The notes beneath the pieces were generated by a model, which saw nothing but the letters and a program-made list of their open reading frames with translations, did no database searches and was not told where the DNA came from. This document shows, in pieces, positions 52,850 to 62,888 of a DNA stretch of 64,000 nt. How positions within the stretch are numbered: the stretch's first letter is position 1; each line of letters opens with the position of its first letter. The position numbers and the translations under genes were made by a program. This stretch comes from Euryodendron excelsum (lineage: Eukaryota; Streptophyta; Magnoliopsida; Ericales; Pentaphylacaceae). The DNA lies in the NCBI GenBank assembly GCA_033060915.1, contig CM065381.1, forward strand, positions 8,549,001 through 8,613,000, written 5' to 3'.

Positions 52850-52868
52850 TCTTATAACTCTGATATCA
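52850..52868 (-). promoter_or_regulatory. copia primer-binding site
   Basis: Directly inside the 5' LTR on the minus strand is TGATATCAGAGTTATAAG, a decayed match to the initiator-Met tRNA 3' end complement (TGGTATCAGAGC) used by most plant copia elements. Confidence 0.75.
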
Positions 52869-53125
52869 TGTTAGAATGGTAGAAAAAATAGAGAAGGAGA
52901 GGATGAGAAAAAGAATTGTAGTAGTATGTAATCTTTTGTACAAGATGTAGTGATATACAATAAAGAAGTGATGCATATTTATAAGAGAAGAGATCACCTA
53001 ACATTTGCCTAATATTTGACTATGAAGAAGACAAGCCTAACTTACACCTAACTACATTTGACAATAGATAAGACAAGCCTAACTTATGCCTAGCTACATT
53101 TGACATTCATTTATGTTCATTAACA
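52869..53125 (-). repeat. 5' LTR of the copia element
   Basis: 257 bp, the same length as its partner at 47827-48083, with TG...CA ends. It would carry the element's promoter; transcription would run leftwards. Confidence 0.93.
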
Positions 53126-55005
53126 AATCCAACAAGCCACCTCCTATTCTCATTTCGTATCAAACCCCCAACCATTGCATAACCAGAGTCAGTTGCAAGA
53201 GATGCGTCAGTATTGAGTGTCACATAATTCAGGTTTGGAGGGCACCACCTAACAAAAATCTGGTAGGAGCGCTGCTGAAGATTAGTCTACAAGGCGGTCG
53301 AGACCTCCCGCACGTGTGATTGAACAGCAAAGGCAGGATTGTCAAGAGGAATAAAAGAGGGATCATGCACACCTTCATTCTGCCAGAACCAGAGCATATA
53401 AATAGCTCCTATGAAGAATGTCCCCCAACGAGCTCCATGCATATTGGAGGCATATAAAATAGACCAGCGACTGGACTGGATGTTAGCATCAACCCACTGG
53501 ACAAGGGGAAGAGAGAAAAACTGCTGATGATGTTGTGGTTTAACCACTTGCTGCCACACCCTTCAAGGTAACAGACAATTTCTAATAGCATGAAGTGAAG
53601 ATTCTGTATGGTGCCCACATAACAAACAAGCCCCATCAGCCAACATATGCCGTTGTACCTTTAAAGATTTAGTAAGAAGCTTAGTATTTCTGGCCAATCG
53701 CGTAAGATGTTTCCACCTTGGCAAACCTGTTGTTTTCCACATTCGCCTCCAGTATTGTGTATCATCAGAGTCAGTTACATGATGGGAGGCCAGTGCATAA
53801 GCCGACTGTACAGTTATCCTTCCATTCGAAGAGGTGTTCAAAACCAATTTATCTGGATGGTCCTCTTGGCAGACAAGAACAATACTATTAAGTTGTAATT
53901 GGAGATGGGTAGGAAGCAAACATCCTAGAACAGACCAATCCTAGCCTTGAGACGAAACACAATACTGGTAAACCTTCTTACCCCTCTCTAACACTAAAAT
54001 AGAGCCCACATTGTCAGTCATGGGCGTATCAAATAACCATGTGTCGTCCCAAAAGTTAATCAACTGTCCATTCCCAACTTTCCATTTAAGGCCTTGTTTC
54101 AAGAGCTGACCTCCTTTGCCTATACTTCTCCAAGTATATAAGGCCCTAGATGGTGGAGGGTCCCATACTTGAGCACCCGTATGCAAGTACTTGCTATGTA
54201 ATACACGAGCCCATAAAGTACCCTGCTCGTGCATTAGCCGCCATCCCAATTTGGCTAACAAGGCCTCATTGAGATGATGCATATGACGAAGGCCTAATCC
54301 ACCCAACTCCTTTGGTTGACAGACGTTATCCCAAGCTATAAGATGCATCCATCACTTTTGTTCATCCCCTCTCCAAAGAAAATGATTGTTACACCTATCA
54401 ACTGCTTCACAAATAGCTTTGGGCAATCTTGTAGCCTCCATTCCATAAGTCGGAATTGTAGACGTCACTGCCTGGATTAAGGTGGCCCGTCCTGCCAAGG
54501 ATAGTTGATGAGCTTTCCACCCTACCAATTGACTGCGAACATGATCCACAATATATGCGTGTGTTTTCGTTTGAACTCTTGAATGGATCAGAGGAACCCC
54601 TAAATATTTGCCCAATTCAGTGGTCAACGGGATGCCCCCTTTAATACTAAAAGCATGAGCCCAAAACCCATGAACATTTGGAGAAACAAACATTTGAGAT
54701 TTGGCTAAATTGACCATTTGACTAGAAATGCCACAAAAAGTTTATGATACTGAAGACATAACTGCAGCTTGATGATCAGTAGCTTCCCCAAACAGCACCA
54801 GATCATCTGCAAAGAAAAGGTGGGAGATCTTTGGCCCCCCTAGACTGGGTTTCAAAGACTTCCAGTTGTGAACACTAACCTGCTGCTCAATTAAGCGCCC
54901 CAAACTTCTCCATGCAAAAAATAAAGAGATAAGGTGAGAGGGGTCACCTTGTCGTAAACCCTTCCTGGGTTGAAAGGAACCAGTACACGTTAAGGGACAA
55001 ACCTA
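53126..55005 (-). pseudogene. LINE fragment, 5'-truncated (reverse transcriptase part)
   Basis: Minus-strand non-LTR retrotransposon ORF2. It shows GLRQGDP (about 54940-54960), the RT catalytic FADDLVLF (about 54800), LGKYLGVPL, then SLAGRATLIQAV and WDNVCQPKELGGLGL (about 54300), and a zinc-finger-like LLCGHHTESSLHAIRNC (about 53600). It then runs into an RNase H-like start (LNTDASLATDSGYAMVGGLIRN, about 53140-53210). It is cut by the copia insertion and resumes at 47826. Stops are frequent. The endonuclease and the first half of RT are absent, as expected for 5' truncation. The family is a plant L1-type LINE. Confidence 0.88.
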
Positions 55006-55260
55006 GGTCAAGACAACGCCCCCTCTCCTATCTTTGAAAAAATTATGTATTAATCTTATAAATCTTGAGCATTTATGATAACAAATAGTGTATTGGCCTA
55101 CTAAAATTCACATAATTTTATTTTGGCCCTCTAAAATTTGAACTTCTTTTTTTTTACCTTGATCTCTCCACAAAATTAAGAAAATTTTATCTTAAACCTT
55201 ACAAAATTTTAAAAAAATTTATTCTAACCCCCTCTCAACAAAGCTCTTGGTTCCATATAA
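55006..55260 (-). repeat. Dispersed repeat scrap bordering the LINE
   Basis: This stretch carries alternating GGCC(T/C)(T/A)CTAAAATTT and GAGAGGGGGTTAGAAT segments on its minus strand, a pattern seen in a common plant repeat. It resembles the sequence at about 10966-11160. Boundaries and family are uncertain. Confidence 0.35.
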
Positions 55261-55481
55261 CTGTTAGAATATGACTGATTGGCCTAGGACACACGGTGAC
55301 ACAGAGACTATTCCGGCTAATTATGTGAATGTTACAGCAGATGAGGTTTCATGAAAGATTTGAGGGATTCCACATATATAGCTGATGAGGAGAAGACTCG
55401 AGGGAAAGAAGTGGCAGGAAATTCATGGCATGGTTTGTATCCCATCTTTTAGCTTGGCATACCCTCTAGGATTGTGTAGAG

Positions 55482-56360
55482 GATAGTGAAGATCAAGTTT
55501 GTGAGTGAAGTCCTATGTCGCCTGGATACGAAGACCTATATCTCATGATATACTATTAGGTAATTCTCACTTTACAAGCCAGTTTTCAGGTTTGAATTAA
55601 GCCCATGGATTCTCTTTCTCTCTTTATCTTCAATATGATATCAAAGCTAAGTTTCGAAAAGCTTTCTCTTTTGGGACCGCTTAACTCATACTCTTGCTTC
55701 ACATCTTCATGCGAATCTTAAATATAAAAGGCTTATACGTTTTAATATACCCTTGGGCAACCCTCACCATAAAAGTCGATTTTCAAAGTTGAGTTAGGCC
55801 CATAGGTTTCTCTCTCTCTCTCTCTTCAACATGGTATCAGAGTTGGGTTTCGAAGGGCTTTCTCTCTCGGTCACTAGATACAAAGACCTGTACTTCTTTA
55901 TATACCCTTGAGCAACTCTCACCTTGCAAGTCGGTTTTTAAGGTTAAGTTAGGTCTATGAGTTTTCTCTCTCTCTCTCTCAACATAGTATCTCTCGCGAG
56001 ACTTCTCATACTCTTACCTCACATCTTCATGCTTTGCGTAAGAGAGAATGTGAATGAAGTCCCACATCGCCCGAATACGAAGGCATGTACCTCCTTATAT
56101 ACCCTTGGCTAACCCTCACCTTGTAAACCAATTTTCAGGGTTAAGTTAGTCCCAAGAGTTCTCTCTCTCTTTTTCTATATCTTCAACATGGTATCAGAGT
56201 TAGATTTTAAAGGGCCTTCTCTCTCGACATTGCCTAAGTACGAATGTCTGTACCTCCGAATATAACATTAGATAACTCCCACATTGCAAGCTGATTTTTA
56301 GAGTTGAGTTAGACCTGTAGGCTCTCTTTCTTTCTCTATCTCCAACAAGATCCATGGAGA
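55482..56360 (+). repeat. Tandem array of TRIM-like LTR/primer-site modules
   Basis: Five diverged modules each contain TACGAAG.CCTGTACC, a TTATATACCCTTGG TATA-like stretch, a GGTTAAGTTAGGCCC segment, a CT-rich run and TTCAACATGGTATCAGAG. The last is an LTR-like CA end joined to the initiator-Met primer-binding site. The primer-site positions are about 55636, 55832, 55985, 56189 and 56346, so spacings alternate 196, 153, 204 and 157 bp. A spacer TCATACTCTTRCYTCACATC occurs only after modules 1 and 3. No coding capacity. TRIM retrotransposons have exactly this kind of short LTR and primer site. Confidence 0.65.
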
Positions 56361-57180
56361 CTGTCTTATTGTATACAGCTTGATCTGGAGACTGAAGGCC
56401 TATTTGAAAATGCATGATGAATGTCGTAGAAGGCTTGGAAAGTGCATGATGAATGTTGATGTTGAAGTTTGTGTTGGCCCAATGTCAAAAACAACATCAA
56501 CATACACATATATATTTTTGCTCAATGGTCATAAGTGTTTGGGCTCGGGCAGATCAGTTTACGTGCATTTAGATTAATTTCTTATCTGGTTCAATCAAAG
56601 ATAGATCATTCATATCGAAACTAAGATATTCTTTCATTACACACTACCCTTGCACTTAGTAAATGTCGAACTCTCGACCTTATAAAGAGAGACAAAGAGT
56701 TCTGTCTAATTGAGTTAGAACAATATTACTATGCCTACGGTAGACAAATGATGAATGATGACAAATATTTTTTTTTATCTATTCTTGGGTAGAACTTATT
56801 CCGAAAGAGATGGAGATATCAACTACAAGTTTTTGTAGTCACGTTGAAATATATAACTTTTTTATTTTAGGTGAGTTTCGATGTAACGTTAAAATTATTC
56901 TATTACGGTTTAGGCATCAACGTTCAAATTATGAAAAAGCCACTATTCAAAACTACGAAAACAAACTCATCGGGTAGTTTACTCTTCTCAAACCTGCGGT
57001 GCTTGTTATTTTGTGCATTGCGCCTGCACTTTTTGATTAGAAATCATATATATATATATATATTTTTTTTTTTCTTCAAAGGAGAAAAAGTGAAATGGCA
57101 ATACCAGCACTGTAATTCCTTTTGTACGCAAAGGGTATATCTGTCATTAAGTCTCCATAGGAAAACCCCTTGCGGCTATC
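56361..57180. other. Intergenic, promoter side of the H2A.Z gene
   Basis: AT-rich, with no gene recognised. It should contain the promoter of the H2A.Z gene that starts at 57325. A TA repeat plus T run lies at about 57048-57073. Confidence 0.5.
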
Positions 57181-57324
57181 CCCGATAACTTTCCCCTCCA
57201 TCTCTCTCCTTCTCGCGGTGTTCACTCTTCTCCGGCTGCGTTCTTGTGGAGGCCCTTCTCTCTCTCTCTCTCTGAGTCAAAATCATCTTCTGAGAGACCC
57301 CTAACCTTTTGGCGGGAAAAGAAG

Positions 57325-57441
57325 ATGTCAGGAAAAGGAGCGAAGGGTTTGATAACGGGGAAGACCCCCAGCAAGGACAAAGACAAAGACAAAGATAACA
57401 AGAAGAAGCCCATCTCTCGCTCCTCCCGAGCTGGCCTCCAG
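57325..57441 (+). CDS. Histone H2A.Z variant, first exon only (partial gene)
   Basis: The exon encodes 39 residues: MSGKGAKGLITGKTP, a run of KDKDKDKD, KKPISRSSRAGLQ. It then ends at CTCCAG|GTCC. This is the N-terminal tail of plant H2A.Z, with the acetylatable Lys-rich tail and the SRSSRAGLQ start of the fold. The first intron at this point (before FPVGR) is a conserved position in plant H2A.Z genes. H2A.Z replaces H2A in nucleosomes near promoters, is deposited by SWR1, and affects temperature and stress gene control. The 5' leader has a CT tract (about 57258-57275). The next exon was looked for up to the end of the window and not found. Either intron 1 runs past 64000 or the gene is broken by the gypsy insertion at 57794. 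Confidence 0.9.
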
Positions 57442-57793
57442 GTCCTCTCTCTCTCTCTCTCCATATATATAAACCTAGGTTTGTATACATATGTAATTTG
57501 TTTGTGTATCGATGTAACTTCTCACGATGCTTTCCCTCAGTTTCGATTGGATTCCATTAATTTATTCTTTCTTTCGATGCTTCGATTTGTGCTTTAAAGA
57601 CTCAGACTTTGACAAATATTCGCTGTTTTTTCAGTATATTTAGGCTTATTTTTGCTGTTTAGTATCATTTTGTCCAACGTTCTGTTTGATTAGGGCTTAG
57701 ATTGGTTGATGACTTTACAAGGTAGTAAGCTTATAGGTGTGAATATATGTGTATATATGTATATGTGTATATATATATCCAGCTTTTGTCCTC
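57442..57793 (+). other. H2A.Z intron 1, part before the gypsy insertion
   Basis: AT-rich intron-like sequence with a CT tract at its start and TATATATGTATATG repeats near 57744-57779. It ends at the decayed 5-bp duplication TCCTC next to the gypsy LTR. Confidence 0.65.
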
Positions 57794-58132
57794 TGATGGG
57801 TTATCACGAAAGAAGATAGCAAAAGAATTCGAAACAGAGCATAAACTGCTCTGAAATGTAATAGAAATAATAGAAGTTTTACAGAACAAATGCTAAATGC
57901 AATTACAATTTCGATAAACCTCTTCTAACCCCCTACGTCTCTTCTTATAGCTTCCCTCTTCTCAGATTTCCTCCAATTCCTGAGCTGTTATTCTGTTTCT
58001 AAATAACTCATCCCCTCAACAAATTCTCCAGCTAGTACAACCACCTTTTGAATTCTAACTACCCTTAGCAAAAGACAAAGATGTCCCCCATGTATTTCTA
58101 ATTTCCTATTTGCCATATAACATCCTTTATCA
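57794..58132 (-). repeat. 3' LTR of the gypsy element
   Basis: 339 bp. It starts TGATGGGTTATCAC and ends CATCCTTTATCA on the plus strand. By eye it differs from the other LTR at a little over 20 positions plus a roughly 9-bp indel, so the insertion is moderately old. Confidence 0.9.
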
Positions 58133-58179
58133 ATCCATCCCGCTTACAAGACACTTGTCCTCAAGGCTCGAAGTCTGGG

Positions 58180-59380
58180 TATTTTTGCTTTAACTGGTAG
58201 AAATCCTCCCAAGTAGCATCTTCAGGCAGGGAGTTGGACCACTAGACTAGAACCTTGGTGGTAGCAAAATTATGTTTCTTTACCATTCTTTGATCTAGAA
58301 TTGCTACTGGGCGTATCAACAACTCGCCTTCAAAACCTACTGATGGTAAGTCAGGCTGCACTTGAGTCTGATTCCCAAGCTTCCTTTTGAGTAGTGATAC
58401 ATGGAAAACTGGGTGGATCCTTGCATGCTTGGGTAAAGCTAATTTATAATCCACTGGACCAATCCTTTGTAAAACCTGGAAGGGACCAAAGAATTTTAGA
58501 GCCAATTTTGCATATTTTCGAAAAGCAACAGAACTCTGTCTGAAGGGCTGCAATCTGAGGAACACCCAATCACCGATGTCAAATGCTCTTTCGGTCCTGT
58601 TCTTATCCAGCAACTGTTTCATCCTGTTTTGCGAATGCTGTAAATGATCCTTCAAATCCCTGAGCATTTGAGCTCTGTCCCCAAGCATAGAACCTGCAGC
58701 AGCAACTGTGGATGCTCCTGGAATGTAGTCTTTGACTGTAGGTGGAGCTTGTCCATACACAGACTCATAAGGACTTTGGCCTGTGGATACGTGATAGGTG
58801 GTGTTATTCCACCATTTAGCTAAGTACAGCCATTTATCCCATTGTTTAGGCCTCTCACCTGTCATACAGCGCAAGTAATTCTCCAAGTTTCTGTTAACCA
58901 CCTCAGTTTGACCATCCATTTGCAAGTGGCAGGAGCAGCTCATACACAGTTCAGGACCCTGCAACTTGAACAACTCTTTCCAAAAATTGCTGGTGAACAC
59001 CGGATCACGATCACTTACTATGGTGGCTGTTAAACCATGGAGTTTAATGATGGTACCCATAAAAGCCCGAGCCACAGTGGTTGCAGAATAAGGGTGAGAT
59101 AGAGCTATGAAATGGGCATACTTGGTAAGTCAGTCTACCACCACCAAGATTGCACTTTTAGTGTTGGCTACTGGAAGCCCTTCTAAGAAATCCAAAGAAA
59201 TATCAGTCCAGATTCTCGTAGGAACAGGTAAGGGCTGTAACAAGCCTGGAGATTGTCATTCTCAGACTTATTTCGCTGGAATGCGTTACATTCTTCAACA
59301 TATCTGGAGACTCCTTTCTTCATTCCTTTCCAATGAAATGTTTGTCATAATCACTGATAAGTTCTTTCTTTACCAGAATG
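58180..59380 (-). pseudogene. gypsy integrase and chromodomain (broken)
   Basis: The 277-codon open part at 59075-58242 has the integrase core (IKLHGLTATIVSDRDPVF, the HG.P..IVSDRD region) and the downstream QMDGQTEVVNR region. It continues through the GPF..LQRIGPVDYKLALP domain and HPVFHVSLLK, which leads into a chromodomain. A stop at 58242-58244 then separates the end WEDF part. Upstream of 59075 the frame is shifted and has several stops, so the zinc-binding part is degraded. Confidence 0.85.
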
Positions 59381-59575
59381 CCTTCATGTAGGAGTGCTAT
59401 GAAATTGCTTAAAAAGTGTAGCTCTCAATTGTAGGTCTTCACCCACCACTAATCTGCCTTTATAGTATGGGAGCTGGTCTTGCCATAAGCATTTTGGATG
59501 GGATTGAAGGTCTTTCAAAATATCAGTGATAATCCCTTGGATGGTATCATCATTTTTCCAGCTTTCCTTCAAACC

Positions 59576-60900
59576 TTACAGCCAGTCACACCAAACTCCT
59601 GAAATGGCTTGGAGTTCACCTCCCTCAATTGTTACTCTGGACAGGGCGTCTGCAACTTTATTGTCCTCGCCATTTTTATACAAGATTTCATAATCGAAAC
59701 CCATCAACTTAGCTAACCACTTTTGTTGCATTAGGATAGTCACTCTTTGTTCCAGCAGGTACTTCAAACTAAAATGATCAGTTTTCACCTTAAAGTGTCT
59801 TCCCAATAGGTAGTGTCTCCACCTTCCTACTGCCTTTACCAGTGCTAGAAGTTCCTTCTTGTAAGTAGATAGCCCCCTGTTCTTCTGAGACAGTACCTGA
59901 CTATAGAAAGCTATAGGTTTCCCATCTTGCATTAGTACCACACCTAGCCTAGTGTCTGAAGCATCACATTCCACAGTAAAGTTCTTGGAATAATCAGGAA
60001 GGGCTAATACTGGGGTTGTAACCATAGCAGTTTTGAGCTGCTGAAAAGCTGTATCAGCTGATGGTCCCCAGTTGAAGGCATTCTTTCTTAGCATTGCTGT
60101 GAGAGGCTCAGCTATCTGGCCATGCCTATGCACAAACCTCCTGTAGTAGCCAGTTAACCCAAGGAAGCCCCTTAATGCCTTAAGAGAAGAAGGTCTGTGC
60201 TGCTTCACCATGTTGTCTATCTTACTAGGGTCTGCAGAAACCCCTTTATCTGAGATAATGTGCCCTAGATATTCAACCCTCTTCTGACCAAAAGCGCATT
60301 TACTCATTTTTACAAACAATTGGTAGGATCTCAAACTTTCAAATACCAGTTTTAGCTGTCTCAGGTGATCTTAGTGATTGGTGCTGTAGATAAGTATGTC
60401 TTTGAAGAAGACATGCACAAACTTCCTAAGGTAAGGTCTAAATACCTCATTCATCAAGCTTTGGAATGTGAAAGGAACATTAGTCAATCCAAAAGGCATT
60501 ACCAAGAATTCGTAGTGGCCTTCATGAGTCGGAAAGACTGACTTCTCCACATCTTCAGGATACAATCTGATTTGGTGATAGCTGGCTTTGAGATCTAATT
60601 TGGAGAATACCTTGGCGCCATTCAACTCATCCAAGAGCTCGTCAATGACAAGAATTGGGAATTTATCCTTCACCGTAGCCTTGTTTAATTCCCTGTAATC
60701 CACACACATTCACCAAGAATTATCCTTCTTTCTTACCAACAAGACAGGAGAAGAAAAAGGGCTAGCGCTAGGCCTTATAGTTCCAAACTCCAACAGCTCC
60801 TTAACCATGTTCTCAATTTCATTCTTCTGAATGTGTGGATCTCTATAAGGTTTGACATTGATAGGACTATTGCCTTCCTTTCAAATGATCCTGTGATCAT
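59576..60900 (-). pseudogene. gypsy reverse transcriptase and RNase H (broken)
   Basis: RT pieces: [22 protein letters not shown] (about 60715-60780), a stop, [18 protein letters not shown] (60709), [15 protein letters not shown] and [16 protein letters not shown]. The catalytic-site strand reads [10 protein letters not shown] (about 60395-60425), where the family has a DD pair before ILIYS, so one Asp is Lys. A second open part (60334-59576) holds the RT thumb and RNase H (FTVECDASDTRLGVVLMQ, then KTDHFSLKYLL, DNKVADALSR). Stops near 60370 and 60710 split it. Confidence 0.88.
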
Positions 60901-61102
60901 GTGCTCTTATAGGGGGGAGCCCTTTTGGTTCTGCAAAGATATCTTCGAATTCTGCAATTAGGACCTTCAGTTCTGGCCTAATTTCCATATGTTCATCTTG
61001 AACCTATAAGTGACACAAGTGTGCTACAACTCCTTGCCCTTTTTTTTTTTTTTTTTTTTTTCTATCAGCTTCTGCATACGTTGTCCAGTTATGATGTGAA
61101 TT

Positions 61103-61773
61103 TCAGAGTTGGGACTGCCTCTGAGCACATATTTTCGACCATTCAGGTTGAATTCCATCCTTAAATCTTTGAAATCTCATACCACAGGGCCTAAAGTTGC
61201 CAACCACTGAATACCCAACACCATGTCGCATCCTAAAGTTAACACCCTCATTTCCGTTTGAAACTCCACTCCTTGCATTACCCATTTGAAGTCTCTGCAC
61301 ACTGATCTACTGATCAACCTGGTGCCATCAGCCACAATTACCCGTAAGGGTTGTGTGCTTTCTAGTTTGCAACCAGTTCTCTTGGCTATCCCTGGGTCCA
61401 AGAAGTTATGTGTACTGCCCGAATTGATCAATACTGTTACCCCTTGTTGCTAAATCTTCCCTCTAACTTGCACGGTTCTGTAAGAGACTGATCTTGTAAG
61501 GGCGTGAACCGAAATTTCCAACTCATCCTTATGTTCTTCACCCACATTATCAAGATTCTCCTCCTCCTCTTTCTCTGATTCACCTTCCTCGCTCTCTGCT
61601 TCTAATACAAACAACTGTCTTTTTTTACATATGTGACCCCGAACATACTTCTGATCACAATTGGAGCAAAGCCCTTTGGCTCGTCTTTCATCCATCTCTT
61701 TTTCAGTTATCTTCTTGACATTGGAAAATGTATGGTTATCAACCTTGAATTGAGAATTGTTGCCATTTGACAT
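61103..61773 (-). pseudogene. gypsy zinc knuckle and protease (broken)
   Basis: The 61773-61450 part has CSNCDQKYVRGHIC, a knuckle-like CX2C...HX1C pattern, then an acidic Glu-rich stretch. After a stop, the protease part (61431-61177) begins INSGSTHNFLD, where the family has an Asp before SGSTHNF; here it is Asn, so the active-site Asp is lost. It goes on to LGCDMVLGIQWL, the usual second protease motif. Confidence 0.8.
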
Positions 61774-61827
61774 TACTGGTTTAGGTTTATCCCTGGTTTT
61801 CTTGGTGATGGCCTCGATACTTTCTTC

Positions 61828-62513
61828 TTAAAGTGTGGCCAAACCCATGGCTTGAGACATGTTAGAGGGTTGGAACATCTGAACAGCAGCCCTTAACTCC
61901 TCTCTTAACCCACTAATAAAGCAACTAGTAAAGAAATCTTGAGGCAAACCTGAAGTTCTGTTTGATAGTTCTTCAAACCTTTCTTGATACTCCTTGACAG
62001 AAGTCGTTTGCCTAAATTTGGTGAGTTTGCCTACTGCATCATTGCAAGCTGATGGTCCAAACTTGATAATCAATGCACAAGAAAACTCTTTCCATGTGCT
62101 GCCCTGGTGTGTCTTGTCAAACGATCGGAACCATTGTATGGCTTTATCTTCTAAGTGTAGGGATGCTAAACTGATCTTCTGGTTCTCTTCGATCACATGA
62201 TAACTGAAGTATCTCTCATATTTGTACAACCACGCTTCTGGATGTTCTCTGTGAAATCTTGGAAAGTCGACTTTGGCAAATTTCGGCGGCCATTGATTCT
62301 GATTAATTGTGACTGATCCCAAATTCAAGTATTCCCTATGATCTGTTTGGACTGAATTCTTGGCCGCCGCTTGGTCATACTTCAGATTGATGACCGAAAC
62401 GAGTGATCTGATTATTTCCTCTAAGGCTTTGGCTTGCTTCTCTGTTGTCTCCTTCAAAATTCAGTAACCCCCTCCAATCTCTTCACGTCTTGCGATCTAG
62501 TTGCGTCAGCCAT
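61828..62513 (-). pseudogene. gypsy gag (frameshifted near the start)
   Basis: The likely original start MADATRSQDVKRLEG at 62513 is separated by a frameshift near 62460 from the long open part (62457-61828). That part carries the Retrotrans_gag pattern: PPKFAKVDFPRF, PEAWLYKYERYF, LEDKAIQWF, SVKEYQERFEEL and CFISGLREELR. A stop at 61828-61830 closes it. Confidence 0.85.
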
Positions 62514-62541
62514 CTCTGGTGACCTTCACAGGTGAGGAAAG

Positions 62542-62558
62542 CCTGTTCTAATACCAAA
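62542..62558 (-). promoter_or_regulatory. gypsy primer-binding site
   Basis: Just inside the 5' LTR on the minus strand is TTTGGTATTAGAACAGG. It contains TGGTATTAGA, a variant of the initiator-Met tRNA complement TGGTATCAGAG, offset by two bases from the LTR end. Confidence 0.65.
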
Positions 62559-62888
62559 TGATGGGTTATCACAAAAGAAGATAGCAAAATAATTCAAAAC
62601 AGAGCATAAATTGTTCTGAAATGTAATAGAAGTAATAGAAGTTTTACAGAACAAATGCTAAATTTAATTACAATTTTGATAAACCTCTTCTAACCCCCTA
62701 CGTCTCTTCTTATAGCTTCCCACTCCCTCCAATTCCCGAGCTGTTATTCTGTTTCTAACTAACTCATCCCCTCAACGAATTCTCCCTCTAGTGAAACCAC
62801 CTTTTGAATTCTAATTACCCTTAGCAAAAGACATAGATGTCCACCATGTATTTCTAATTTCCTATTCGCCATATAACATTCTTTATCA
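62559..62888 (-). repeat. 5' LTR of the gypsy element
   Basis: 330 bp, TG...CA, partner of 57794-58132. It would start leftward transcription through the element, antisense to the H2A.Z gene. Confidence 0.9.

Larger units (their letters stand above)
47827..53125 (-). mobile_element. Full-length Ty1/copia LTR retrotransposon, coding-defective
   Basis: A 5299-bp element bounded by two 257-bp TG...CA LTRs and an exact 5-bp target duplication AATCC (47822-47826 and 53126-53130). On the minus strand the order is 5' LTR, primer-binding site, gag with zinc knuckles, protease, integrase, reverse transcriptase, RNase H, polypurine stretch (about 48084-48093, GCGGGGAGC) and 3' LTR. This is the Ty1/copia order, with integrase before RT. 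Short LTRs suggest the Ale/Retrofit group (inference). Several stops and frameshifts make it non-autonomous. Confidence 0.92.
57794..62888 (-). mobile_element. Ty3/gypsy chromovirus, near full length, coding-defective
   Basis: About 5.1 kb, bounded by LTRs of 339 and 330 bp (TG...CA) and flanked by TCCTC (57789-57793) and TTCTC (62889-62893), a 5-bp duplication with one mismatch. On the minus strand the order is gag, zinc knuckle, protease, RT, RNase H, integrase, chromodomain: Ty3/gypsy order with RT before integrase. After the stop near 58240, WSNSLPEDATWEDF (about 58190-58235) is chromodomain-like. Many stops and frameshifts are present. The internal A-rich run (T at 61040-61061) is one late defect. 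It sits inside the presumed first intron of H2A.Z, in the opposite direction. Confidence 0.92.
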
